NCBI RefSeq assembly: GCF_015207425.1
Contig: NZ_JADEWZ010000015.1
Coordinates: 1 to 64,000, forward strand
Source: Lusitaniella coriacea LEGE 07157
GTDB lineage: Bacteria; Cyanobacteriota; Cyanobacteriia; Cyanobacteriales; Spirulinaceae
Length of the DNA stretch: 64,000 bases
Direction of reading: 5' to 3'
Both the position numbers and the translations under genes were made by a program. This document shows, piece by piece, positions 56,170 to 64,000 of this stretch. The notes under the pieces were generated by a model, which was given only the letters and a program-made list of their open reading frames with translations, did not search any database and had not been told where the DNA came from. Each line of letters starts with the position of its first letter. Positions within the stretch are counted from its first letter, which is position 1.

Positions 56170-58167
56170 CTAATCTCTTACAACAGTTCGATCCTCGGTA
56201 ACAGTAGTCTGAAAAACTTGTCCACCCGCTTTAACTTTGAGGGTTCCCATTTTCCAACCGAGAGAAATCATTTCTGCACCCTCTATGGGATTGTATAGCT
56301 CAAAGTGCCGCGATTCCGTAGCACGCGCGAATTCAACCCCATTGCGTTTGATTTGAGGTGAATCGTTGTCGGAATTATATTGCAACTCTAAGCGATTGCC
56401 ATCGCTTCCAGTGAAGAGAACGTTTCCCGATGCGAGACGGCGTAAATTGAGTTTTTGTTTGTTGGTAATTGCGCGTTTAAAATCCTCATAACTGCCGTGA
56501 GATTCCGGTTCTCCCACTTCCAAGGCAAACCCGGCATAGGAATTTCCCTTTGGTGTTGCTTTGAGGGTTTGCTCGTTCTCGTAACGTTGAGCGAGTTTTT
56601 TCTTCCCAATCGCGACTTCTGTATAAGCATCGAGGTTAATTGGATGCACCGCAAGCCAAGTGTTTTCCAGTTGGAAAAACCACACGCCATTTTGAACTTC
56701 CGCGTTTGCCGCCTTGGGAATTTGGAAGAAGAAGGGTTTATCCCCAGGACGCAACCATAGTAACAAGTTGCGAAATTGTCCGATTTGGTCGCCGCGTTTT
56801 TTCCCCGGTTGAACCCATTTTCCACCCGTGTTGGCGACAAAAAAATCTACCCCGCGATCGGCATTGTACGCCATTAATTTGAAGGGGCCCACATCCCCAT
56901 CTGGAAATTCAGAAATAACGCTTCCCATTTGGTAGCGATGACCGAAAAAACTGGTTTCCCAATATCGAGGTTTGTCCTCCCCCCCTTCTTTCCAATTTTC
57001 GTAGGCGGGTTTGGTGGCAAGCAGTTCTACGGGTTTTTCAAATTGCTTGCGCGCGAGGGCTACAACGGCGAGGGGCGGTCTGTAGCGGCTGGTAATTAGG
57101 TGCAGGGTATCCCGTTCGGGATCGGGGTCTGGCAGGGGTGTATCGCCGAAGTAGAGGGCAAAGGTGCGGGCTGCACTCGACCCGTAAACCACATTTGCGC
57201 CGCTGTAATCCCGCTTTGTGGGCCCTCCCCAACCGCCTCGATAATATTTGATAGCAGCAGATGCAGACATCCAATCCAACGCTGCTTTTGCCAGGGCTTT
57301 CATTTCCGGGTCTTTAGCAAAGTCGTAGAGATTGAGATAGGGAGCAAAGGTATGACCCATATAGTTTTCAGAGTCCCATTCTCCCATGCCAATGTGGTAG
57401 AGCGCCCAAACGTAGCGTTGAAGGCGTTCTTTGTAGCGCTGGCGAACTTCCTCGTTTCCCGTTTCTTCTGCCATGAGGTAAACGGCAACTTCGCGCATGG
57501 CACGTAAATTGTCGGTGTTGCGACTGTCCACCCAACCGCCGCGTCGCTGAATCGACCAATCCTTCCCCGTTCCGTCGCCGTTGCCGTAGAGGGGATGGGG
57601 TCGCCCTACGGGGTCTTGTTCTGTCCATTTTTTTGCCCCGTCGTACATTCGCTGTTTGTAGTCGGGTTCGAGGTATTCGCCAAGGAGAAAGTATTTGCGG
57701 ATTTGCCCCTTTAGGGTGAAGCTGAAGTAGTAGTCGATGCCGTTGGTGTGTTCGTGGTCTTTGGCTTGGGAGTCTTCTTTTTGTAGAAACGCGATCGCGC
57801 GCTCTCGATTTCCTGCTAAAAAGTCGAACATCGCTTTAACATAGGAGCGCTTTTCGTTTTCTTGGAAGGTATTGCCGTATTCTTTAGGATCGGCGTAAAA
57901 ACGAATAATTTCTTGAGCGCGTTGCTGGAATTCCGCTTCTAGTTCTGGAGTCCAAGGATTTTGCAGGTTTTCGGGGATTGGGGCGAGTTTAAGATTGAGT
58001 AGGGTTTCAATGTCCGGGACTTCTTGGGAGGAAGAAATGGGGGAAATATTTGCAACGGGAGATGCGGGCGTAGTCTGGGGTTGAGGGGTCGTGCAACTGA
58101 TGGACGCGATCGCGAATAGAAGTATTGTTGAGAGAGAATAGATAGGGCGAACGATCGATTTTTCCAT
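56170..58167 (-). CDS. Large lipoprotein, alpha-toroid polysaccharide-lyase-like
   Basis: The 665-residue protein has an N-terminal lipoprotein signal (STILLFAIASISC, Cys24 likely lipid anchored). The central part (about 90-420) is helix-rich with Trp/Tyr/His-dense motifs (GGWVDSRNTDNLRAMREVAVYL; EWDSENYMGHTFAPYLNLYDFA), like the (alpha/alpha) toroids of heparinase-type and alginate lyases. A beta-sandwich-like C-terminal half follows. No catalytic residue can be named. It should act on or bind glycans outside the cytoplasmic membrane. It lies 47 bp before the kinase pair, same strand. Confidence 0.72.
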   Translation of the reverse strand: MEKSIVRPIYSLSTILLFAIASISCTTPQPQTTPASPVANISPISSSQEVPDIETLLNLKLAPIPENLQNPWTPELEAEFQQRAQEIIRFYADPKEYGNTFQENEKRSYVKAMFDFLAGNRERAIAFLQKEDSQAKDHEHTNGIDYYFSFTLKGQIRKYFLLGEYLEPDYKQRMYDGAKKWTEQDPVGRPHPLYGNGDGTGKDWSIQRRGGWVDSRNTDNLRAMREVAVYLMAEETGNEEVRQRYKERLQRYVWALYHIGMGEWDSENYMGHTFAPYLNLYDFAKDPEMKALAKAALDWMSASAAIKYYRGGWGGPTKRDYSGANVVYGSSAARTFALYFGDTPLPDPDPERDTLHLITSRYRPPLAVVALARKQFEKPVELLATKPAYENWKEGGEDKPRYWETSFFGHRYQMGSVISEFPDGDVGPFKLMAYNADRGVDFFVANTGGKWVQPGKKRGDQIGQFRNLLLWLRPGDKPFFFQIPKAANAEVQNGVWFFQLENTWLAVHPINLDAYTEVAIGKKKLAQRYENEQTLKATPKGNSYAGFALEVGEPESHGSYEDFKRAITNKQKLNLRRLASGNVLFTGSDGNRLELQYNSDNDSPQIKRNGVEFARATESRHFELYNPIEGAEMISLGWKMGTLKVKAGGQVFQTTVTEDRTVVRD

Positions 58168-58392
58168 AGGACGAATCGGCGACAGAACTGACTTATTTCT
58201 CTAGTGTAGGCAATTGTTCTAAATTTCCCGTGCGTGGCGAAGTCTTATTGCTACATCCGTAAAGATTCAACTTTCAGCTTTTGGATAATCAACGATCTCA
58301 AATCGTGCAAAATCTGTCCAACTTCAAATTTCCCCCCCGTCAATCTCACAAGCTGACACCTGACGGCAAATGGCTGAGTGCTTACCCGTATC

Positions 58393-58680
58393 CTATTTCA
58401 CCAACACAGACACTACAATCGTAATCGTCGCCGTTGCAATTAAACCGAAAGCCAAATTCACAACTTGGTTAGACGCTTTTTGATAAGTATCAACCCTCGT
58501 GTTTGTCAGTGCCAATTCCTGCGTCAATCCATCAACTTTATGATTGGTTTGTTCTACATCTGTCGAGAGTTTGTCCACATCAGTAGAAAGCTTATCCACA
58601 TCTGTTGAGAGTTTATCCACATCAGTAGAAAGCTTATCCAACTGTTCTAAAACCCGTTGCTGAAAATCATTCGCTTGCAT
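58393..58680 (-). CDS. Heptad-repeat coiled-coil protein with C-terminal membrane anchor
   Basis: The 95-residue protein contains four tandem heptads DKLSTDV (about 15-42), further coiled coil to about 65, and a C-terminal hydrophobic helix (VVNLAFGLIATATITIVVSVLV). It looks like a small tail-anchored membrane coiled coil. The heptads are encoded with alternating synonymous codons so that the DNA period is 42 bp rather than 21. Function unknown; stop is followed by 225 bp with no gene seen on the other side. Confidence 0.7.
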   Translation of the reverse strand: MQANDFQQRVLEQLDKLSTDVDKLSTDVDKLSTDVDKLSTDVEQTNHKVDGLTQELALTNTRVDTYQKASNQVVNLAFGLIATATITIVVSVLVK

Positions 58681-58702
58681 TAGTTAAAACCCGCGCCTCC
58701 AA

Positions 58703-59347
58703 TCACTTTGCCTGAATCAAATATCCGCAGCGATGTTCTCCATCATTGATCCAGTGCGTTCTCTCCACCGTACAATCGGGCAAAATCGCCTCAAACATCT
58801 CCAACTCCAACCCGCAAATCCTCGGAAACGATTCTGCTACCTCCGAAATCGCGCAGTTGTGTTCCGCGAAAATAAACTGTTCCGTACCCTCATTAGAATT
58901 CCGGCGATGCAACTCCGCCATATAGCCCTCTTCTTGGCGCAATTTGACCAATTTTCCCACTCTTTTCTCTATTGAACTATTTCCCACGCGATCGCGGTAC
59001 TCCTTCGCCTTCCTCTCCCATTGCTTGCGCAGCACCACATCCACCTGTTCCTCCCCCACCGTCTCCACCAACGTATCTAGGAAATCTACTGTAAACTCCC
59101 CATACCGATGGGGAAAACGATCGCGCCCTTTCCGACTAAGATAATATTTGTGCTGAGGACGACCCATTCCCACCTGCACCGATTCGTACTCAATCAATTC
59201 CTCCCCTGCCAAATCCTTGAGGTGTCGTCGGGTTGCTTGGGGACTAATCTCTAACGCCTCGGCTAACTCCCGTGCCGTTGCTTTGCCCTGTTTGAGAAGA
59301 TATTGCAGAATATCTTGCTTTGTAGAAGCGTGATGTGTCGTCGTCAT
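58703..59347 (-). CDS. sufR: SufR, Fe-S repressor of the suf operon
   Basis: The protein (214 residues from ATG 59347) has a DeoR-type helix-turn-helix (KATARELAEALEISPQATRRHLKDL) and four C-terminal cysteines spaced C-x12-C-x13-C-x14-C (Cys165, 178, 192, 207), the SufR cluster-ligand pattern. When it carries a [4Fe-4S] cluster it represses sufBCDS and itself; loss of the cluster relieves repression. The gene is divergent from sufB with a CAAC-N6-GTTG operator between them. Confidence 0.95.
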   Translation of the reverse strand: MTTTHHASTKQDILQYLLKQGKATARELAEALEISPQATRRHLKDLAGEELIEYESVQVGMGRPQHKYYLSRKGRDRFPHRYGEFTVDFLDTLVETVGEEQVDVVLRKQWERKAKEYRDRVGNSSIEKRVGKLVKLRQEEGYMAELHRRNSNEGTEQFIFAEHNCAISEVAESFPRICGLELEMFEAILPDCTVERTHWINDGEHRCGYLIQAK

Positions 59348-59405
59348 CGTTATACAGTTCAATCGGCTTACCAGACGGGAATTTAGAAAATACGTTAGAC
59401 TTTGA

Positions 59406-59419
59406 CAACAATTTTGTTG
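59406..59419. promoter_or_regulatory. SufR operator
   Basis: CAAC-AATTTT-GTTG matches the SufR consensus CAAC-N6-GTTG exactly, within ACAAC...GTTGT. It lies between sufR and sufB, with TAAAAT (59431-59436) a likely -10 for the suf transcript. Confidence 0.88.
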
Positions 59420-59599
59420 TTAATCTATCCTAAAATAGAGTTAAGCAATAGATACGTTGTTTAAGAGGTTACTTTCCATAGTACCCTAAAGACCATTGGC
59501 GCGATCCCCAAGAGATTGACCTGCGGCAGTACGCGCAATCCGAATCCTAAAATTCCAGAGAAACACCTTTAATCAAGAGAGCGAGAGAACACTTAATCC

Positions 59600-61042
59600 A
59601 TGAGTGCCACAACAGTCAAAACCCTAGTTAACCAACCCTACAAGTACGGCTTCGTTACAGATATCGAAAAAGATACTATTCCTCGCGGACTCAGCGAGGA
59701 TGTCATCCGCCTCATCTCCACGAAGAAAAACGAACCCGACTTTATGCTAGAGTTCCGCCTCAAAGCCTATCGCCAATGGCTGAAAATGGCAGAACCCACT
59801 TGGCCTCATGTGAACTATCCCCCCATCGACTACCAAGACATCATCTACTACTCCGCTCCCAAACAGAAAAAGGAAAAACTCGACAGCCTTGAAGACGTTG
59901 ACCCCGCATTGCTAGAAACCTTTGAAAAGTTGGGCATCCCCCTATCAGAACAGAAGCGACTCAGCAACGTTGCCGTCGATGCCATCTTTGATAGCGTCTC
60001 TATTGGCACCACCTTCAAAGAAAAACTCGCCGAATCCGGCGTAATCTTCTGTTCCATCTCCGAAGCCCTTCAGGAACACCCCGAACTCGTCCAAAAATAC
60101 CTCGGTTCCGTCGTTCCCACCGCCGACAACTACTTTGCCGCCCTCAACGCTGCCGTCTTCAGCGATGGTTCCTTCGTCTTCATCCCCAAAGGCGTAGAAT
60201 GCCCGATGGAACTCTCCACCTACTTCCGCATCAACGACGGCGACACCGGACAATTCGAGCGCACCCTGATTATCGCCGAAGAAGGCGCATCAGTCAGTTA
60301 CTTGGAAGGTTGCACTGCCCCCATGTACGACAGCAATCAACTCCACGCTGCCGTCGTTGAATTGGTTGCCCTCGACAACGCCAACATCAAATACTCCACC
60401 GTCCAAAACTGGTACGCAGGGGACGAAGAGGGGAAAGGCGGCATCTACAACTTCGTCACCAAACGCGGTTTATGCAAAGGCGTTAACTCCAAAATTTCCT
60501 GGACGCAAGTTGAAACAGGTTCGGCAATCACCTGGAAATACCCAAGTTGCGTTCTAGTGGGGGACAACTCCGTGGGCGAATTCTACTCCATCGCCCTCAC
60601 CAACAACAAACAACAAGCCGACACCGGAACCAAGATGGTTCACATCGGCAGAAACACCCGCAGCCGGATTATTTCCAAAGGAATTTCCGCCGGGGAGTCG
60701 AAAAACAGCTATCGGGGTTTAGTGAAAATGTCCCCCAAAGCCAAAGGCGCGCGCAACTACTCCCAATGCGACTCCATGCTCATTGGAGACAACGCAGAGG
60801 CAAACACATTCCCCTATATCCAAGTAGAGAATAACAGCGCCAAAGTGGAACACGAAGCATCTACTTCTAAAATTGGTGAAGATCAACTTTTTTACTTCGC
60901 ACAACGTGGAATTTCTTCAGAAGATGCTATCTCGATGTTAATTAGCGGTTTTTGTAAGGACGTGTTCAACGAATTACCAATGGAGTTTGCCGCAGAAGCC
61001 GATAAACTATTGAGTCTGAAGTTGGAAGGAACCGTGGGGTAA
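59600..61042 (+). CDS. sufB: SufB, Fe-S scaffold protein
   Basis: The 480-residue SufB forms the SufBC2D complex on which Fe-S clusters are built. The core shows [55 protein letters not shown] and [20 protein letters not shown] conserved Cys in the C-terminal region (NYSQCDS) matches the cluster-building cysteine of SufB. Full length, start ATG 59600 after GAGAGCGAGAGAAC. Confidence 0.97.
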   Translation: MSATTVKTLVNQPYKYGFVTDIEKDTIPRGLSEDVIRLISTKKNEPDFMLEFRLKAYRQWLKMAEPTWPHVNYPPIDYQDIIYYSAPKQKKEKLDSLEDVDPALLETFEKLGIPLSEQKRLSNVAVDAIFDSVSIGTTFKEKLAESGVIFCSISEALQEHPELVQKYLGSVVPTADNYFAALNAAVFSDGSFVFIPKGVECPMELSTYFRINDGDTGQFERTLIIAEEGASVSYLEGCTAPMYDSNQLHAAVVELVALDNANIKYSTVQNWYAGDEEGKGGIYNFVTKRGLCKGVNSKISWTQVETGSAITWKYPSCVLVGDNSVGEFYSIALTNNKQQADTGTKMVHIGRNTRSRIISKGISAGESKNSYRGLVKMSPKAKGARNYSQCDSMLIGDNAEANTFPYIQVENNSAKVEHEASTSKIGEDQLFYFAQRGISSEDAISMLISGFCKDVFNELPMEFAAEADKLLSLKLEGTVG

Positions 61043-61129
61043 CAGTTATCAGTCATTAGAGAAGAGAGAAACTTGACTTTTGAGATAGTGCATCAGAGCT
61101 AATTCCTAAAGTAAAGATCGAACGCTTAT

Positions 61130-61197
61130 GTAGGGTGGGTTAGGTGGCAATTCGATAGATACCACTTTGTTGATTTTTCCATTCGCCGTAACCCACC
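61130..61197. repeat. 68-bp dispersed element, copy B, inside the suf operon
   Basis: It is the reverse complement counterpart of 31111-31178, with ends GTAGGGTGGGTTA and TAACCCACC. It sits in the 425-bp gap between sufB and sufC, which also carries GTAGGGTGGGCATCGCCCAC near 61274. No gene is seen in the gap. Confidence 0.7.
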
Positions 61198-61467
61198 AAA
61201 GTCAGGGTTTTCAAGCACCTCTAAGATGGATTTTAGAAATCAGCTCTCAAGACACTTAGAAGAAAGATATTTCGTAGGGTGGGCATCGCCCACAAGCTTT
61301 CAATCAGTGCCATTCTACTCAGATTTATTGGTGAGTCATTTGATATCGGCTGGGAAAACAGAAGATTTCAAACTTCCCTCATTCTCCTGCCATCTACCTT
61401 ATCGCTGATAACCGAACAGACACATCATCAGCACGCCGTTTACGAATCAAAATTCACGAATGAAACG

Positions 61468-62256
61468 ATGATCCAACAGAACAGTAAAGTTATTTTATCC
61501 GTCCGCGATTTAACCGCAAATGTGGAAGGAAATCCCCTCCTCAAAGGCGTAAATTTAGAAGTAAAAGCCGGAGAAATTCACGCAATCATGGGACGGAATG
61601 GTTCCGGGAAAAGTACCTTTTCCAAAGTCTTGGCGGGACACCCCGACTACGAGGTGACGGGGGGCGAAATTCTGTTTAACGGCGAAAATATTTTAGACCT
61701 CGAACCCGAAGAACGCGCCCTCCAGGGAATTTTCCTCGCCTTTCAATATCCCCTGGAAATTCCGGGAGTGAGCAACCTCGATTTTCTCTGCGTGGCATAC
61801 AACTCTCGCCGCAAACATCAGGGATTAGAAGAACTCGATGCCTTTGACTTTGAAGACTTAGTTGAAGAAAAATTGGCAGTGGTTCAAATGAATCCCAGTT
61901 TCCTGGAACGCAGCGTGAATGAAGGATTTTCTGGGGGAGAGAAAAAGCGCAACGAAATTTTGCAAATGGCTTTGCTAGAACCCACATTAGCCATCCTGGA
62001 TGAAACCGATTCAGGATTAGATATCGACGCGCTTAAAGTTGTTGCTAATGGGGTGAACCAATTGGCTAACCCCGACAACGCCACGATTTTGATTACCCAC
62101 TATCAACGCCTCCTCGATTACATCGAACCGGATTTCGTCCACGTCATGCAAAACGGACGGATTGTTACCAGTGGCGGAAAAGAACTCGCCCTTGAATTAG
62201 AATCTCGCGGTTACGAATTCCTCGAACCCGAAGAACTCGCGGAGGTGAAGGGATAA
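61468..62256 (+). CDS. sufC: SufC, Fe-S assembly ATPase
   Basis: The protein (262 residues) is the ABC-type ATPase of SufBC2D: Walker [11 protein letters not shown], signature [11 protein letters not shown], Walker [14 protein letters not shown] 61468 is the family N-terminus ([15 protein letters not shown]); the frame runs upstream through the repeat-rich gap to GTG 61279, which is not coding. The TAA stop shares its last A with the sufD ATG. Confidence 0.96.
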   Translation: MIQQNSKVILSVRDLTANVEGNPLLKGVNLEVKAGEIHAIMGRNGSGKSTFSKVLAGHPDYEVTGGEILFNGENILDLEPEERALQGIFLAFQYPLEIPGVSNLDFLCVAYNSRRKHQGLEELDAFDFEDLVEEKLAVVQMNPSFLERSVNEGFSGGEKKRNEILQMALLEPTLAILDETDSGLDIDALKVVANGVNQLANPDNATILITHYQRLLDYIEPDFVHVMQNGRIVTSGGKELALELESRGYEFLEPEELAEVKG

Positions 62257-63638
62257 TGGCAGGTGAGGTATCCTCTCATTCCATCTCAAATTCCGAACAG
62301 GACGATTCCCCAGCAAATCGCTATTTGCGGGAGTTACTGCGGCAAAGTGAGGAACAAAAAATTCCCATGCGCGCGGAAAATTCGGGTTTGTTGCAAGAAT
62401 TGCGCCAAAGGGCAGCTTACGACGTAGCACAGCAACAAATGCCCACTCGAAAGGATGAGGATTGGCGCTTTACGGATTTGTCGGAATTGCGAGAAATCCA
62501 TTTCCTTCGCGTCCAACCCGCCAAACTTTCTCCCGCAGACATTGCACCTTTTGTGCTTCCCGAAGCCCAACAAAGTTGCATCGTGTTCGTAAATGGGGTG
62601 TATGAGCCTCAGTTATCCGACACGTCTGCCCTACCTTCAGGCCTTTTCGTGGGTAACCTCGCCCAACTGCGCGTAGAAGATAGTTTTGAAGCGATTAAAT
62701 ATATCGCCCGTCAGGAGGGTAGCAAGGAAGTCTTTACCGCTTTGAATTCGACGGGGTTTCCCGATATTGCGATTCTCTGGGCAAAGGCGAACGCGGTTGT
62801 TGAAGCGCCGATTCACCTGCTGTTTCTTACGGTGTTGGGAGATTCTCCAACATTTTGTCAACCGAGAGGGCTAGTTATTGCAGAAAAGGGTTCGAGTTTG
62901 ACATTTGTCGAGCATTACGCAGTAATTGCTGAAGGGTGTTCCGATACGCCCCAAAACCGCGCTTATTTCACCAATTCCGTGATGGAAGTGTTTGTTAAGG
63001 AAAACGCGCGAGTCAATCATACCCGCAATCAACGGGAGTCCGGAGACGGATTTCACATCGGGAAGACGGCAGTTTCTCAAGAGAAAAATAGCCACTACAC
63101 TTGCAATGCTATTACCTTGGGCGGCAAACTATCGCGACACAATTTAGATGTGTGGCAAAAAGGCAAGCAAACGGAAACCCATCTCAACGGTTTAACCACA
63201 ATCGGGCAGCAGCAAGTTGCTGATACTCACAGCGCGATTCTTTTGGCTCATCCCCACGGCATGACGGATCAATTGCACAAGTGCATTGTAGACGATCGCG
63301 CCCGCGCCATTTTTAACGGTAAAGTCTGCGTCCCCAAAGACGCACAGCTTACTAATGCAGCGCAACTCAACCGCAATTTACTCCTCTCCCCCCGCGCTAG
63401 AGTCGATACCAAACCCGAATTGCAAATTACCGCAGATAACGTCAAATGCACCCACGGGGCAACCGTCAGTCAAATTGACTCCGACGAACTGTTTTACCTG
63501 CAAAGTCGAGGGATTAATGCTGATGATGCGCGACACCTTCTCCTCGATGCCTTTGCCGGGGAAATCCTAGAGCGCTTGCCCGTGGCATCTTTGCGCAAAG
63601 CCCTCGCCCAGTGCGTTGCTTGCCGCACCTACGATTAA
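62256..63638 (+). CDS. sufD: SufD, Fe-S assembly protein
   Basis: The 460-residue SufB paralogue completes SufBC2D. Typical are [14 protein letters not shown] in the N-terminal third and the conserved core [40 protein letters not shown] and [26 protein letters not shown]. It overlaps sufC by one base and ends 8 bp before sufS. Confidence 0.96.
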   Translation: MAGEVSSHSISNSEQDDSPANRYLRELLRQSEEQKIPMRAENSGLLQELRQRAAYDVAQQQMPTRKDEDWRFTDLSELREIHFLRVQPAKLSPADIAPFVLPEAQQSCIVFVNGVYEPQLSDTSALPSGLFVGNLAQLRVEDSFEAIKYIARQEGSKEVFTALNSTGFPDIAILWAKANAVVEAPIHLLFLTVLGDSPTFCQPRGLVIAEKGSSLTFVEHYAVIAEGCSDTPQNRAYFTNSVMEVFVKENARVNHTRNQRESGDGFHIGKTAVSQEKNSHYTCNAITLGGKLSRHNLDVWQKGKQTETHLNGLTTIGQQQVADTHSAILLAHPHGMTDQLHKCIVDDRARAIFNGKVCVPKDAQLTNAAQLNRNLLLSPRARVDTKPELQITADNVKCTHGATVSQIDSDELFYLQSRGINADDARHLLLDAFAGEILERLPVASLRKALAQCVACRTYD

Positions 63639-63646
63639 CCCATAAA

Positions 63647-64000
63647 ATGATGACTCTAACTCAAGAAAAAACCCTTGCTGCAACCGTTCGCCCGGACTTC
63701 CCAATTTTGCACCAGGACATTCATGAAAAGCCTTTGGTGTATTTGGATAATGCAGCGACATCCCAAAAACCCCTCGCAGTTTTAAATGCCCTGCGGGACT
63801 ATTACGAAGGCTATAACGCCAACGTTCACCGAGGCGCGCATACCCTAAGCGTTCGGGCAACGGAAGCCTATGAAGGGGCGCGGGATAAGGTGGCGAGGTT
63901 TGTCAACGCCGCGTCGCGCAACGAAATTGTATTTACGCGCAATGCCAGCGAAGCGATTAATTTAGTGGCATATAGTTGGGGACTTAATACGTTGCAAGCG
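63647..64000 (+). CDS. sufS: SufS cysteine desulfurase, 3' end outside window
   Basis: The first 118 codons are present. The N-terminal part has the SufS pattern [44 protein letters not shown] and [21 protein letters not shown]. SufS is the PLP enzyme that takes sulfur from cysteine for Fe-S assembly; the catalytic Cys and Lys lie downstream of the window edge. Start ATG 63647; the following codon is also ATG. Confidence 0.95.
   Translation, partial: MMTLTQEKTLAATVRPDFPILHQDIHEKPLVYLDNAATSQKPLAVLNALRDYYEGYNANVHRGAHTLSVRATEAYEGARDKVARFVNAASRNEIVFTRNASEAINLVAYSWGLNTLQA

Noticed and set aside
61279-61467. Longer SufC N-terminus from GTG 61279
   Set aside because: The 63 extra codons run through repeat DNA and do not resemble SufC.

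Overview
The window is a chromosomal segment of a cyanobacterium. The evidence is dense GCGATCGC (HIP1-type) octamers throughout, a photosystem I PsaK gene, a CpcS/CpeS-type phycobiliprotein lyase, a NarM-type nitrate-reductase-associated protein, and a SufR-sufBCDS locus with the usual cyanobacterial divergent layout. Intergenic DNA is rich in short dispersed repeats and degenerate palindromic elements. Genus cannot be fixed from sequence reading alone.

Layout: (1) 1-2.5 kb holds the 3' part of a TPR gene with a 507-bp internal duplication, then a 10-repeat CRISPR array read on the minus strand with a leader promoter on its right; no cas gene is in the window. (2) 2.5-7.1 kb holds an unknown cyanobacterial protein, a PAS-LuxR regulator preceded by five TTCAT boxes spaced exactly 11 bp, a Coq4-like protein, and monocistronic groEL behind a perfect CIRCE operator. 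(3) 7.6-20.6 kb holds an NCS1-permease/histidine-kinase fusion, isoaspartyl peptidase, a two-TM K+ channel, narM, psaK (TTG start), PLP aminotransferase, thioredoxin, phosphoribosyltransferase, TPR proteins, a RibD-C reductase and a divergent PadR/monooxygenase-like pair. (4) 20.8-34.1 kb is a type I secretion island. Two large proteins without Sec signals (DUF4347/Calx-beta and beta-helix/FnIII/DUF4114) flank a parvulin-like protein, an ABC exporter with cNMP-binding and inactive C39 domains, and an HlyD adaptor carrying a peptidoglycan-binding domain. (5) 34.6-35.5 kb holds a second, 12-repeat CRISPR array on the plus strand, also without cas genes. (6) 35.7-52.4 kb holds housekeeping and mixed genes: a cardiolipin-synthase-like PLD, Grx4-BolA, a duplicated-module secreted protein, orphan pstS with a Pho box, tandem ParA ATPases, a GlcNAc-kinase-like protein, CpcS, tRNA-Leu, an M48 protease, an A-type Fe-S carrier, gltX, tRNA-Asp and a GDYXXLXY/DUF2157 pair. 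(7) 52.8-58.7 kb holds two tandem kinase-pentapeptide receptors, a large lipoprotein and a heptad-repeat membrane protein. (8) 58.7-64 kb holds sufR divergent from sufB-sufC-sufD-sufS (sufS truncated by the window edge).

Themes: Fe-S biogenesis is represented by sufRBCDS, an IscA-type carrier and Grx4-BolA. The most distinctive region is the secretion island, which combines a linker in the exporter gene built from the dispersed intergenic repeats, a peptidoglycan-anchored adaptor, and a 215-bp multi-hairpin element with terminal inverted repeats directly upstream of the exporter gene. Coding starts were chosen by ribosome-binding sites and family boundaries, so several differ from the longest open frame.
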